Assembly (NCBI RefSeq): GCF_900178005.1
Contig: NZ_FXBS01000004.1
Coordinates: forward strand, 372,001 to 436,000
Reading direction: 5' to 3'
Length of the DNA stretch: 64,000 nucleotides
Source of the DNA: Tuberibacillus sp. Marseille-P3662
GTDB lineage: Bacteria; Bacillota; Bacilli; Bacillales; Sporolactobacillaceae
Part shown: in pieces, positions 52,697-60,736 of the stretch
Position numbering within the stretch: position 1 is the stretch's first letter
Layout of the letters: each line of letters opens with the position of its first letter
Notes under the pieces: generated by a model
Databases searched by the model: none
Told to the model about the DNA's origin: nothing
What the model saw: only the letters and a program-made list of their open reading frames with translations
Translations under genes and position numbers: made by a program

Positions 52697-53179
52697 CTAT
52701 TCATACTCATCTTGATTCATCTGAAGTATTGCTTCGTGGTAAATATTTTTAAGAGGGATGCCATATTTTTCAGCAATCGCGCGACAATCTTCATATTCAG
52801 GGGTCACTTGAACAACCTCACCTTGAAAACATGCTTCCTTCACAACAATATCGCCCCATTTTGTGGCAACCTTTTTGAATTGTCGTTCTAACCGGTGAAC
52901 ATGAATGGGATAATATCGAATCCCCAGAGTCGTCGTTTCTTTAAAAATAATTTCCTTTAAAGTCTCTAACTTTGAACAATGGCATAACAGTTGCATACGA
53001 ACGCCTGGACGATTTTTTTTCATGAAAATGGGCGCATAAAAGACATCATTGGCGCCAGCCGCAAATAATAGATCCATAACGTAACCCAGCCATTCACCAT
53101 TAGCATCATCAAGGTTAACTTCCATTTGAACCATGTCTTGATCAATATGTTCCGATCGGTGATTAAAGCGATGACTCAC
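52697..53179 (-). CDS. larC2: LarC C-terminal half (LarC2), nickel-pincer cofactor biosynthesis
   Basis: 160 residues matching only the C-terminal domain of LarC: MVQMEVNLDDANGEWLGYVMD, DVFYAPIFMKKNRPGVRMQLLC, IIFKETTTLGIRYYPIH and VTPEYEDCRAIAEKYGIPL. It has its own GTG start with GAGGAA upstream and follows larE by 18 bp. In Lactiplantibacillus LarC1 and LarC2 are joined by programmed frameshifting; here they are distant genes and must associate as separate chains. Confidence 0.92.
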   Translation of the reverse strand: MSHRFNHRSEHIDQDMVQMEVNLDDANGEWLGYVMDLLFAAGANDVFYAPIFMKKNRPGVRMQLLCHCSKLETLKEIIFKETTTLGIRYYPIHVHRLERQFKKVATKWGDIVVKEACFQGEVVQVTPEYEDCRAIAEKYGIPLKNIYHEAILQMNQDEYE

Positions 53180-53197
53180 TATGAATTAGTTCCTCTC

Positions 53198-54016
53198 TTA
53201 TGAATTGACGTTTTCAGCAATCGCTTGATTCATACTGCCACTTTTATAACCTTTTAAATCCAGCGTGACATACGTATATCCAAATGATTTTAACTTTCTC
53301 GTAATCTCTTCATGATGACTCAAAACGATCGCCATATCCTGTGGTTCAACTTCAATTCTTGCAATCGTTTCATGCGTACGGACACGAACTTGCCTAATTC
53401 CATATTGCTTAATATAAGCCTCTGACTTTTCAACCTTTGTGAGTTTAGACTTCGTTATCTTCTCGCCATAGGCAATGCGTGATGATAGACAAGCGAAGGA
53501 TGGCTTATCCCATGTAGGCAGATCCAGTTGTTTAGATAATTGTCTAATTTCATCCTTATAAAGGTCCGCTTCTGCTAGTGGCCCTCTGACACCATAATCC
53601 TTGGCAGCTTGGATACCGGGACGATAGTCACTCATGTCATCGGCGATAACACCAAGCGTAAGGTTTTCAAATCCCTTTTCCGAAATCAAGGGAATTAATT
53701 CGTCAAATAACCCAGATTTACAAAAGTAACAACGGTTTTTATCATTATCCTGATAACCCGGAATCGCTAATTCAGATGTTTGCACAACATAATGAGTCGC
53801 TCCTATGTTATTGGCATATGTTTTTGCTTCGATCAGTTCACTTGAAGGGTATGTTTCTGAATCAGCGGTTACAGCGACAACATGATTCTTACCTAAGACA
53901 TCGATCGCAACCTTTAATAAAAATGTGCTATCCACACCGCCAGAATAGGCAATTGCGATATTTTCCATATTCCCCAATATCTCTTTTAATCTTTGATACT
54001 TGTCCTCAACCGTCAC
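53198..54016 (-). CDS. larE: LarE, sacrificial sulfur transferase for the nickel-pincer nucleotide
   Basis: 272 residues. ATP-pyrophosphatase loop AYSGGVDSTF near residue 24. PSFACLSSR places a cysteine at position 176, the same number as the sacrificial Cys176 of Lactiplantibacillus LarE, so this is the single-Cys sacrificial type. A CYFC pair near 96-99 is also present. It converts the two carboxylates to thiocarboxylates. GTG start with GGGGGG upstream; 15 bp after larA. Confidence 0.95.
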   Translation of the reverse strand: MTVEDKYQRLKEILGNMENIAIAYSGGVDSTFLLKVAIDVLGKNHVVAVTADSETYPSSELIEAKTYANNIGATHYVVQTSELAIPGYQDNDKNRCYFCKSGLFDELIPLISEKGFENLTLGVIADDMSDYRPGIQAAKDYGVRGPLAEADLYKDEIRQLSKQLDLPTWDKPSFACLSSRIAYGEKITKSKLTKVEKSEAYIKQYGIRQVRVRTHETIARIEVEPQDMAIVLSHHEEITRKLKSFGYTYVTLDLKGYKSGSMNQAIAENVNS

Positions 54017-54031
54017 TGTCTAACCCCCCTA

Positions 54032-55306
54032 CTACTTATGAATGGTTTCGTTAACATAAGGAATGGTTAATGGACCAAGCGGCATAACAGCAATAGATGC
54101 ATCTGGTCCATACTTTTGCTTAAGCCTGGCAATCGTCTCTTCAATGTTATGAATGGGCTCCAGCATAGCTCGCTTAACATCATCATCTGTTAGGGATGAA
54201 TAGACATACACATCTGCCCAGACTTGGACCATCGCTTGCTTTTGCGCCTGCCATTGGTCAAATTTCGAGAACGCCGGATCATTGATTTTATCAAGGAGTT
54301 CTTGAGGTGTCTGACACAACTGCAGTATTTCACCATAATTACCGTGATCGGGAATACCGTCACTGCATTCAACCGCACAAAGAATGGCACCATCCTCTTT
54401 CACAATTTTATGGGCAGCACTCATGCCTTTGACCGCTTGGTATAGATTTTGATCCAATGGATAACCACTATTAGTTGTTAAGACAATATCAAACCTATCA
54501 TCACAACCTGCCATTGCATGCTCACGAACGTACTCAGAGCCTTGTCGGTGAGCTTGTATAACGTCACCGGAAAAATATTCAGTAATCTCTTTTTCACCAT
54601 TCAGCGTGACATTGAACATAAAGTCAGGCTTACACATCTGTGTGATCTCTGTTGCTTCACCTTGAACTAAATTGCCTTCAATCAGACCCCACGTACTATT
54701 CGGGTGACCGATCATTTTGGCATTGTGGAAATGCATGATCGTATCAATCCCTGCAATCCCCGGCATGATGCCTTTGGGGCCGCCGCTAAAACCCGCAAAA
54801 AAGTGCGGTTCGATGAATCCGGTTACAATCTTAAAATCACTTTGAACGTAGGCTTTGTTTAAGTAAACTTCGGCACCATATGAACTTCTGCCAAGGTAAA
54901 CCTGTGTATCCTTGTCAAACGCATTATTGTTAATCACTCTTACGGAATCGACAACGTCTTGTCCAAGCATTTGAATTAGTTCTTCACGCGTATTGTCTCG
55001 ATGACTCCCAGTACCATTGATGATAATAAAATTTTCCCTAGGGACATGCGATAACTCTTCTAATAACCAAGGAACCATTTTATGATTAGGCGTCGGCCTA
55101 GTGATATCACTAATAACAATAGATACCGTATCCGTAGGCTGAACCATTTCCCTCAGAGAGGGTGTACCAATTGGATGCCTTAAGGATTCAATGGCTTTCC
55201 CCTTCTCATCATCCAAACCTGGAATATGTTTGGGCGTAATTAATACGGCGTCATCAGGGACCTCAACATTAAGTCCGTCTTTTCCATATGAAAGGTTTAC
55301 CTCCAT
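54032..55306 (-). CDS. larA: LarA-family nickel-dependent hydroxyacid racemase/epimerase
   Basis: 424 residues. Positions R70 (SDITRP), H102 (GSHRDNT), H168 and K178 (IEPHFFAGFSGGPKG), H194 (MHFHNAK), and Q290/K293 (QNLYQAVKG) line up with the catalytic and cofactor residues of lactate racemase LarA. The ATG at 55306 follows GGGGGAG by six bases; a TTG at 55309 is an alternative. The LarA family includes lactate, malate and other hydroxyacid racemases and sugar-acid epimerases. A KdgT-like permease 31 bp upstream suggests the substrate here is a sugar acid rather than lactate. Confidence 0.92.
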   Translation of the reverse strand: MEVNLSYGKDGLNVEVPDDAVLITPKHIPGLDDEKGKAIESLRHPIGTPSLREMVQPTDTVSIVISDITRPTPNHKMVPWLLEELSHVPRENFIIINGTGSHRDNTREELIQMLGQDVVDSVRVINNNAFDKDTQVYLGRSSYGAEVYLNKAYVQSDFKIVTGFIEPHFFAGFSGGPKGIMPGIAGIDTIMHFHNAKMIGHPNSTWGLIEGNLVQGEATEITQMCKPDFMFNVTLNGEKEITEYFSGDVIQAHRQGSEYVREHAMAGCDDRFDIVLTTNSGYPLDQNLYQAVKGMSAAHKIVKEDGAILCAVECSDGIPDHGNYGEILQLCQTPQELLDKINDPAFSKFDQWQAQKQAMVQVWADVYVYSSLTDDDVKRAMLEPIHNIEETIARLKQKYGPDASIAVMPLGPLTIPYVNETIHK

Positions 55307-55340
55307 CAATGTCTCCCCCTTATATAAATCTCATCGTCGG

Positions 55341-56465
55341 CTACTGCGATGCCGATTGTGAATCTTTAGATACATGCTTCTGTTGTTTAAATTCTTCACG
55401 GGTGCCATCAATTCCTTTCTTGCGCTGATGTCGATCCCATAGAATAACGGCTAATGGACATAAGATAGCTGTGGTCAATGTTGAAAGTGATATCTGAATC
55501 GTAGCTAGATCAGCGATATTTTGGAATTCTTGAGCCCTTTGCGTCGACATTAACCCTGAATTGGCAGCAGCTGCAGCCGCCGTTGCAATAGCTGTCGGTG
55601 TCGCCGCAGCATTTCCTGCTGTGGATGCTTCCGCAATACCTGCAATCTGACTTTTTTCTCGAAACAGTTTTAGCACACCGATCCCAATCAGACCCGTTAA
55701 TAATGTCGTCATAATGCCTAATGTAACGCCCGCACCAACGACCTTTGGATTGAAAAAGTTAATGAAATTCATACCTGCACCAAGGGCAAATGAAAAAAAT
55801 GGGATTGTCAAGGTTTCTCCAGGTTTTAAAAAGTCTCGTAATTCTTGGTCAAGATTGCCTAATAACATACCAATAAGAATAGGTAATAGTACAGAAATAA
55901 AGGCTATAAATGGGAATTGTGATCCCATCATCCCTAACGCTAATAAGGTAAAAAACGGCCCATCGTTCAAAGATAAAATGGCCACAGCACCCACATCGGA
56001 ACGGTTGCCATACTGACCGGTTAATGCCGCAAACATACCGCCATTACTGTTTGTCATGGCTGCTATAATCGCTAATGAAGATAGACCCAGAAGACCATTC
56101 ATCGGATCAAAAAACAGACTGAATGTATAACCCACAGTGAGTCCTGTTAAATATTTTGATAGAGTGACTAATACCCCTTTTTTAAGAGACTTCCCCCCTA
56201 CTTTTAGATCCATTTGACTTCCTGCGCAAAAAAGGAACATAGCAATTAAAGTTAATGAACCCGTCTTAAATAAAGCTTCTGTGAATCCTCCGATTTTAAA
56301 AAATTCATAATACCCATTTTCAGTTGGTGACGCTCCAAGTGCCTTAAGAATGGATTCTATAAATGGTAAATGCGCTTGATCAATTGTATTGAGTAATGCA
56401 CCAAGCATTAAAGGAACAACCATTAATCCGCCAGGCACTTTCTGGATTGTTTTCATGATTCGCAT
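55341..56465 (-). CDS. KdgT-family 2-keto-3-deoxygluconate-type permease, paralogue 1
   Basis: 374 residues with about ten membrane helices of the KdgT family: QKVPGGLMVVPLMLGALLNT, LFCAGSQMDLKVGGKSLKKG, AAMTNSNGGMFAALTGQYG, LNDGPFFTLLALG and STAGNAAATPTAIATAAAA. It carries a longer hydrophilic C-terminus than paralogue 2. Proton-coupled import of 2-keto-3-deoxygluconate or similar acids. AGGGGTG precedes the ATG. First gene of the Lar operon. A second copy of the family is at 60737. Confidence 0.9.
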   Translation of the reverse strand: MRIMKTIQKVPGGLMVVPLMLGALLNTIDQAHLPFIESILKALGASPTENGYYEFFKIGGFTEALFKTGSLTLIAMFLFCAGSQMDLKVGGKSLKKGVLVTLSKYLTGLTVGYTFSLFFDPMNGLLGLSSLAIIAAMTNSNGGMFAALTGQYGNRSDVGAVAILSLNDGPFFTLLALGMMGSQFPFIAFISVLLPILIGMLLGNLDQELRDFLKPGETLTIPFFSFALGAGMNFINFFNPKVVGAGVTLGIMTTLLTGLIGIGVLKLFREKSQIAGIAEASTAGNAAATPTAIATAAAAAANSGLMSTQRAQEFQNIADLATIQISLSTLTTAILCPLAVILWDRHQRKKGIDGTREEFKQQKHVSKDSQSASQ

Positions 56466-56484
56466 AGCTTAACACCCCTTTTTT

Positions 56485-56504
56485 GTATACTGTTTTATGT
56501 ATAC
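56485..56504. promoter_or_regulatory. Paired GTATAC operator-like sites before the KdgT-Lar operon
   Basis: TTGTATAC, 8 bp, GTATACGA: two copies of a 6-bp palindrome 14 bp apart centre to centre, 20-39 bp before the ATG, with a third TTGTATAC at 56587-56594. Regulator not identified. Confidence 0.5.
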
Positions 56505-56855
56505 GATTTCATCTTATTGTAAATTTAAATCGTCAATACAAACATAGGCTAATTGAACGAAATTTCGAATAATGAACGTCATTTTTTTGTATACTTTGTC
56601 CTTGAACCGTGTTAAAGCTCTGATATAACATCAGCAAAATCATTTTGATATATTTGATCAATAGTGTTGCATTAATTATTTCTGATGATGACAAAACAAT
56701 ATGAATGTTGAATAATTTAGAAAATGAATATATTAATCGTCGATTAGCAAGGACTCCATATCCTGTCTTCAAGATTACCGTCGTCCTGTGAATCGTGAGG
56801 TAATTAGCGTTAATGTACTAATTTGGGCGTTTCTAGGTTTAAAAACAAAAAAGAA

Positions 56856-56894
56856 ATCAAAAAGGGAGATCTCAAAATTAAGACCTCCCTTGAT
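56856..56894 (-). terminator. Strong terminator, lipoprotein gene side
   Basis: ATCAAAAAGGGAG pairs with CTCCCTTGAT; reading the minus strand the stem ends in CTCCCTTTTTGATTTCTTTTTT. Confidence 0.78.
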
Positions 56895-57004
56895 TAGTAG
56901 CTTATTCTACTTTTTGGTTATTAGTATGACCTAAGTACTTCTTCGGATCCTTAGAACGCAACCAGCCATAATTGGAAACTTTTTCGCATAGTTTCGTGAA
57001 ATTA

Positions 57005-57032
57005 AATCCCCATCTGGATATAGGTGGGGATT
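57005..57032 (-). terminator. Hairpin overlapping the lipoprotein stop codon
   Basis: AATCCCCA (57005-57012) and TGGGGATT (57025-57032), followed on the minus strand by TAATTTC. Weak T tract. Confidence 0.5.
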
Positions 57033-57798
57033 ATTTGACGCTTTTTGGGAAGTTCAGGTTTGTAGAAGCTGGTAAAGATTTAGCTAATTTAGTGGCTTCT
57101 GTTTTGTTAAGGTTTCCAGATAGAACGATGAGATTACCTCTGTCAAAATAATAAAGAGATGAATTTCCAAACTTATCTTTTGAAATATATCCTTTAATCC
57201 CGTCCTTCAAATTGACTTCTTCCGTGTCTGGACCACCATCAAATGAAAACCTTTTAAATTTAGATATTGTTACAATCTTATCCTTTTTTACAAACGTCCA
57301 AGTTTTACTATTTTTTTCTAAATCTAAGTTTGTGGCTCTATAATGATCCATAGGTAATGATAATCCATCTTTATCGGTAAAGCTTTCCCCTTTATTAGCG
57401 TCTATGCGAATGATTCCTCTTATCTTCCACTTACCTTCCTTTTCGTAAAGGAAAACACCGAAGTTATTTTTCCCTTCAGGAGAATGAATGGTAAGAATAC
57501 TTTTATCACCGAGGAACGTTTCACTAATTACATCCGACTCTTTGGGATATTCGCTTTCACCATTTTTAAAAAGCACTTCAAATTGCTGCAATATAGCAGT
57601 TGATGGGGAATCGGCATCTTCTGAGGGATCATGGATTTTTACACCTTTTACTTCCTTTTTTTGATATTCTTCATCGTTGTTTGTCGTGTTTGCTTCCACT
57701 TGATTCTTTTCTTCTGTTTTTGGGTCATCCTGCTTACAAGCAGTCAGAGCTAAAGAAAGCAATGTAAATGCAAAAAATAGTAAGATTGACTTTTTCAT
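57031..57798 (-). CDS. Uncharacterised lipoprotein
   Basis: 255 residues with a signal peptide and lipobox LALTACK, then a charged linker and a beta-rich domain. The C-terminal SSLYYFDRGNLIVLSGNLNKTEATKLAKSLP resembles the ends of DUF4367-type or anti-sigma-linked lipoproteins; this is a weak visual resemblance. The ATG at 57798 with GGTGGGGAATC upstream is chosen over an upstream in-frame start. It follows the secreted protein gene by 28 bp, so the two are probably one operon. Function unknown. Confidence 0.7.
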   Translation of the reverse strand: MKKSILLFFAFTLLSLALTACKQDDPKTEEKNQVEANTTNNDEEYQKKEVKGVKIHDPSEDADSPSTAILQQFEVLFKNGESEYPKESDVISETFLGDKSILTIHSPEGKNNFGVFLYEKEGKWKIRGIIRIDANKGESFTDKDGLSLPMDHYRATNLDLEKNSKTWTFVKKDKIVTISKFKRFSFDGGPDTEEVNLKDGIKGYISKDKFGNSSLYYFDRGNLIVLSGNLNKTEATKLAKSLPASTNLNFPKSVK

Positions 57799-57826
57799 GA
57801 TTCCCCACCTTCCCAATATCTCTTGC

Positions 57827-58549
57827 TTAATAATAGTTTGCTGTTTTAGCTAATTTAGCCTTATATTTGGGTCCATCAGCACTAATCCATTGTTTTTGGG
57901 GCTGGTCACAATTACTTGTTAAGTAGTAATAGTATCCTGCCCAATCTTCAGACATGGTTCCATATTCAATCCACCCCTTATCCCCAGGTTGAACGGTTAT
58001 AGTAGTTGATTGAGAAACATACCAACTTTTAGTTGCGCCAATTTCAAAACCAACTTGCGCCTCAATGACGCCCATATTATAACTACCAGAAGCATTCACT
58101 TTACCAGAGACTGTAGCAGTCGTGGAAAGTTGTGATGTTTCTGTTAAGGGGTCAGACGTTTGGTTAATCACGACCGATCCTTTAGCGTCATTGCCTTCTG
58201 ATTCAAAATAATCGTCTTGCTTTGTACCAGCGTATTCATATCCTGCATAACAGGCATAATCCTTAGAAGGCGATTCAGCGGTCTTGGATAATTGAAGAGT
58301 TGATGATTTACCTAAAGGGCGTAAATTTGTAGCATCCTGCTTACCAACATTAACAGGTTTGTCTCTATTCAAAAAGTCTTCCCATTTATCCTGTGGTAGC
58401 TGTTTAGCTTCTCCATCTACAAAATATGTAATGGCTTGGATTTTTTCTGAATCATCTTCAGCGGCTGAAACAGATAAACCTCCTCCAAGAAGGAATGAAG
58501 CTGATAGTGCGGCTGTACTTAGAACCTTAAACACCTTTCCCTTTTTCAT
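57827..58549 (-). CDS. Uncharacterised secreted protein
   Basis: 240 residues with a clear signal peptide cleaved at about VSAAEDD. The mature part has a Ser/Thr-rich beta domain (about 130-215) with alternating polar/hydrophobic strands (SQLSTTATVSGKVNASG, AQVGFEIGATKSWYVSQSTT) and a late WAGYYYYLTSNC. The look recalls secreted beta-sheet proteins, possibly pore-forming-like, but no family is recognised. Two cysteines lie early (ACYAGYEY) and one late. The ATG at 58549 has GGTGAT seven bases upstream. Co-transcribed with the lipoprotein downstream. Confidence 0.68.
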   Translation of the reverse strand: MKKGKVFKVLSTAALSASFLLGGGLSVSAAEDDSEKIQAITYFVDGEAKQLPQDKWEDFLNRDKPVNVGKQDATNLRPLGKSSTLQLSKTAESPSKDYACYAGYEYAGTKQDDYFESEGNDAKGSVVINQTSDPLTETSQLSTTATVSGKVNASGSYNMGVIEAQVGFEIGATKSWYVSQSTTITVQPGDKGWIEYGTMSEDWAGYYYYLTSNCDQPQKQWISADGPKYKAKLAKTANYY

Positions 58550-58590
58550 TTTTATAATCACCATTCCTTTTTAATTATTAAATCTTAAAA

Positions 58591-58602
58591 TGGTGGCCAC
58601 CA
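58591..58602. promoter_or_regulatory. 12-bp perfect palindrome upstream of the secreted protein gene
   Basis: TGGTGGCCACCA with A-rich left and T-rich right flanks, 41 bp before the start codon. Could be an operator or a leader hairpin. Confidence 0.4.
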
Positions 58603-58847
58603 ATTTTTAAAATTGTATTTATATTTGTAACATAGTGTTTTTTATGGTAAATGAATTGTTGCCGATCTAATTCAAAAGTATCAAAATACGGATAATAGTT
58701 GTCGCGTTTGTCGTTCCTTAGGAATTTTTCCTTTTTTGCTCTGAAGGGTAAAAACTATTTAACTTAAATTTTCCAATCCTATTTATGCAACTCTAGTGAT
58801 ATTTGATACAATAGAAAACAAGTCATTGAATATAAGGGAAGTCTGCT
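58603..58847. other. Gap between the divergent secreted-protein and PrpR-like genes
   Basis: AT-rich, no open frame of note. A possible -10 TACAAT at about 58807-58812 precedes the regulator gene; no matching -35 is convincing. AAGGGAAG lies just before the ATG at 58848. Confidence 0.5.
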
Positions 58848-60623
58848 ATGAACATATTAGGCATTGCGCCATATCCAGGCATGATGGAGATCATGCGCTC
58901 GATGGCTAAAGAAGATCCGACCATTCATATTGACGTTTATTTCAAAAATCTGCAGGACGGACTCCATCTTGTTAAGGAAACCGATATACAGCAATATGAC
59001 GTCATCGTCAGCCGTGGCGGTACGGCAGCGCTGATTCGAGAACACGTAGAAATCCCTGTGATTGATGTTAAAGTATCCGGCTACGACTTACTTCGTGTCC
59101 TAACCCTCGTGGACGGTTATAACGGTAAAGCTGCGATTCTTGGGTTCTCTAACGTTACTCAAGGGGCTTCAGCTATCTGTGATATATTAAATATTGATAT
59201 TGATATATTTACAGTACGACATGAGAATGAAGTTGAACCCAAAATCAAAGACATTAAAGACCAAGACGTCCATCTTGTGATCGGTGATGTGATTACTGTG
59301 GAAACGGCGCAAAGATTTGGCATGCAAGAAATCCTTCTAACGTCCGGAGAAGAATCGATTAGAGAAGCGTTTACCGAGGCAAAAGAAATCACACATTCAT
59401 TTAGGACGTTGCAAAACCAAACAACCGTTTATAAAGAAGCCTTAAATAACTCCCATCGCGGTGTCGTCATATTAAATCAGCATTGGCATGTTATCTATCA
59501 AAATCAGCCGGCTAAACAATGGCATATTCATGAACATTTGATGGACAACACGCAATTACACATGATATTTAAAAACAACGATGATCCAACGACGATTGAC
59601 AATATACCCATCCAGGTTAATCAGGCGCTTTTCAACCTTTCAGGCAAAGTCTTTAACCATAACGATGATAGTTACTATATCTTATATATTGATTCATTGA
59701 TCAATAAAGACTGCAAGCACCAAGGGATGAGCATTAAAGAACTCTCACAAAATCCTGATAATGCTTTTCTGCGCATCAATGGTTCCAGCGAAGCCATCAC
59801 TAAGACAACTCAGCTTGCCCGGCAACTCGGCAATATGCCGATTCCGATTTGGATTTATGGAGAAGCCGGTACTGGTAAGTCGCTGTTTGCTGAAGCCATT
59901 CAAACGTCGCGAAGTTACCATCATCTCATTGTTGTCAATATCACGGAAATGCCGTCTGATAAACGAACTTACATCTTATTCGGAGACGAGCAGAACCCAG
60001 GCATGTTGACTGGCATCCAAGTAAGCGGTCTTTGTATAAAAGGGCTAGAATCCTTATCCAACAGCGAAGCCGATGATTTTAACCGTTATTTACTTCAACA
60101 GCAGGATCTGCTAAATAAAATCATTGTCGTCAGTTCAGAGTCACCGGCAGACATCAGCAATATAAGTCCGGCTCATGCAACCTTAGTTTCGTCATTAAGC
60201 AAAGGGATGGTTGAAATACCACCGCTTCGCCACAGAAAAGAAGATATTGAAGACTTAGTTAAACTCTTTATCGCTGAATATAATACTCGATACGGTAAGC
60301 AGGTGGTTGGAGTTGCTCCGGATCTTCTCGCTGAACTAAAAGCCCATGATTGGCAGAATAATATTCAACAGTTACGACAGACTGTTGAAAAATTCATCAT
60401 CCATACAACAGGGGCTTACATTCAACCAACAGAGGTCCTCCATATATTGCAAGAATTAAAAACAAAGCCTAATCAAGGCCATCACCAAAATGTATCAGGA
60501 ACCTTACAGGAAATTGAACAGCAGATTATCAAGCAAGTTCTGGAAGAAGAAAACATGAATCAATCAAAAGCAGCCGAACGCTTAGGCATTAACCGAACAA
60601 CACTCTGGCGCAAGCTTAAATAG
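58848..60623 (+). CDS. PrpR_N-type regulator with degenerate AAA domain and Fis HTH
   Basis: 591 residues. PrpR_N sensor (about 10-180: SRGGTAALIREHVEIPVIDVKVSGYD), a PAS-like region (about 195-290), an AAA+ domain with Walker A GEAGTGKS near 338, and a C-terminal Fis HTH (NQSKAAERLGINRTTLWRKLK). The sigma-54-contacting GAFTGA loop is absent (the place reads FGDEQNPGMLTG) and Walker B is weak. It probably senses a sugar-acid intermediate and controls the permease/kinase/dehydrogenase genes that follow. A terminator separates it from them. Confidence 0.85.
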   Translation: MNILGIAPYPGMMEIMRSMAKEDPTIHIDVYFKNLQDGLHLVKETDIQQYDVIVSRGGTAALIREHVEIPVIDVKVSGYDLLRVLTLVDGYNGKAAILGFSNVTQGASAICDILNIDIDIFTVRHENEVEPKIKDIKDQDVHLVIGDVITVETAQRFGMQEILLTSGEESIREAFTEAKEITHSFRTLQNQTTVYKEALNNSHRGVVILNQHWHVIYQNQPAKQWHIHEHLMDNTQLHMIFKNNDDPTTIDNIPIQVNQALFNLSGKVFNHNDDSYYILYIDSLINKDCKHQGMSIKELSQNPDNAFLRINGSSEAITKTTQLARQLGNMPIPIWIYGEAGTGKSLFAEAIQTSRSYHHLIVVNITEMPSDKRTYILFGDEQNPGMLTGIQVSGLCIKGLESLSNSEADDFNRYLLQQQDLLNKIIVVSSESPADISNISPAHATLVSSLSKGMVEIPPLRHRKEDIEDLVKLFIAEYNTRYGKQVVGVAPDLLAELKAHDWQNNIQQLRQTVEKFIIHTTGAYIQPTEVLHILQELKTKPNQGHHQNVSGTLQEIEQQIIKQVLEEENMNQSKAAERLGINRTTLWRKLK

Positions 60624-60637
60624 CTTGCGCTTTTTTT
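60608..60637 (+). terminator. Rho-independent terminator overlapping the regulator stop
   Basis: GCGCAAGCT (60608-60616), 5-nt loop, AGCTTGCGC (60622-60630), then seven T. The left arm is inside the last codons. Confidence 0.9.
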
Positions 60638-60684
60638 ATTAAAAAACATATTGCATTTTGAAACGCATTCATTTAGTATATTTA

Positions 60685-60699
60685 TGTAAGCGCTTATCA
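60685..60699. promoter_or_regulatory. cre-like site upstream of the second KdgT gene
   Basis: TGTAAGCGCTTATCA resembles a cre palindrome (TGTAAGCGCTTACA) with one extra base. 38 bp before the start codon. Confidence 0.42.
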
Positions 60700-60736
60700 A
60701 TTGTTTATTTTTACAACACATCAAAGGAGTGTTAAC

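Larger units (their letters stand above)
56466..57030. other. 565-bp gap upstream of the KdgT-Lar operon
   Basis: Three GTATAC motifs (56485-56490, 56499-56504, 56589-56594) near the permease start look regulatory. A 79-codon frame on the minus strand at 56533-56772 starts with TTG and lacks a ribosome site; it is not accepted. Two hairpins serve the lipoprotein gene at its end. Confidence 0.6.

Noticed and set aside
56533-56772. 79-codon minus-strand frame upstream of the KdgT gene
   Set aside because: TTG start without Shine-Dalgarno, AT-driven composition and no recognisable domain.
60640-60736. Possible sigma-54 promoter before the second KdgT gene, expected from the PrpR-like regulator
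   Set aside because: No TGGCAC-N5-TTGC arrangement is present; the regulator also lacks GAFTGA.
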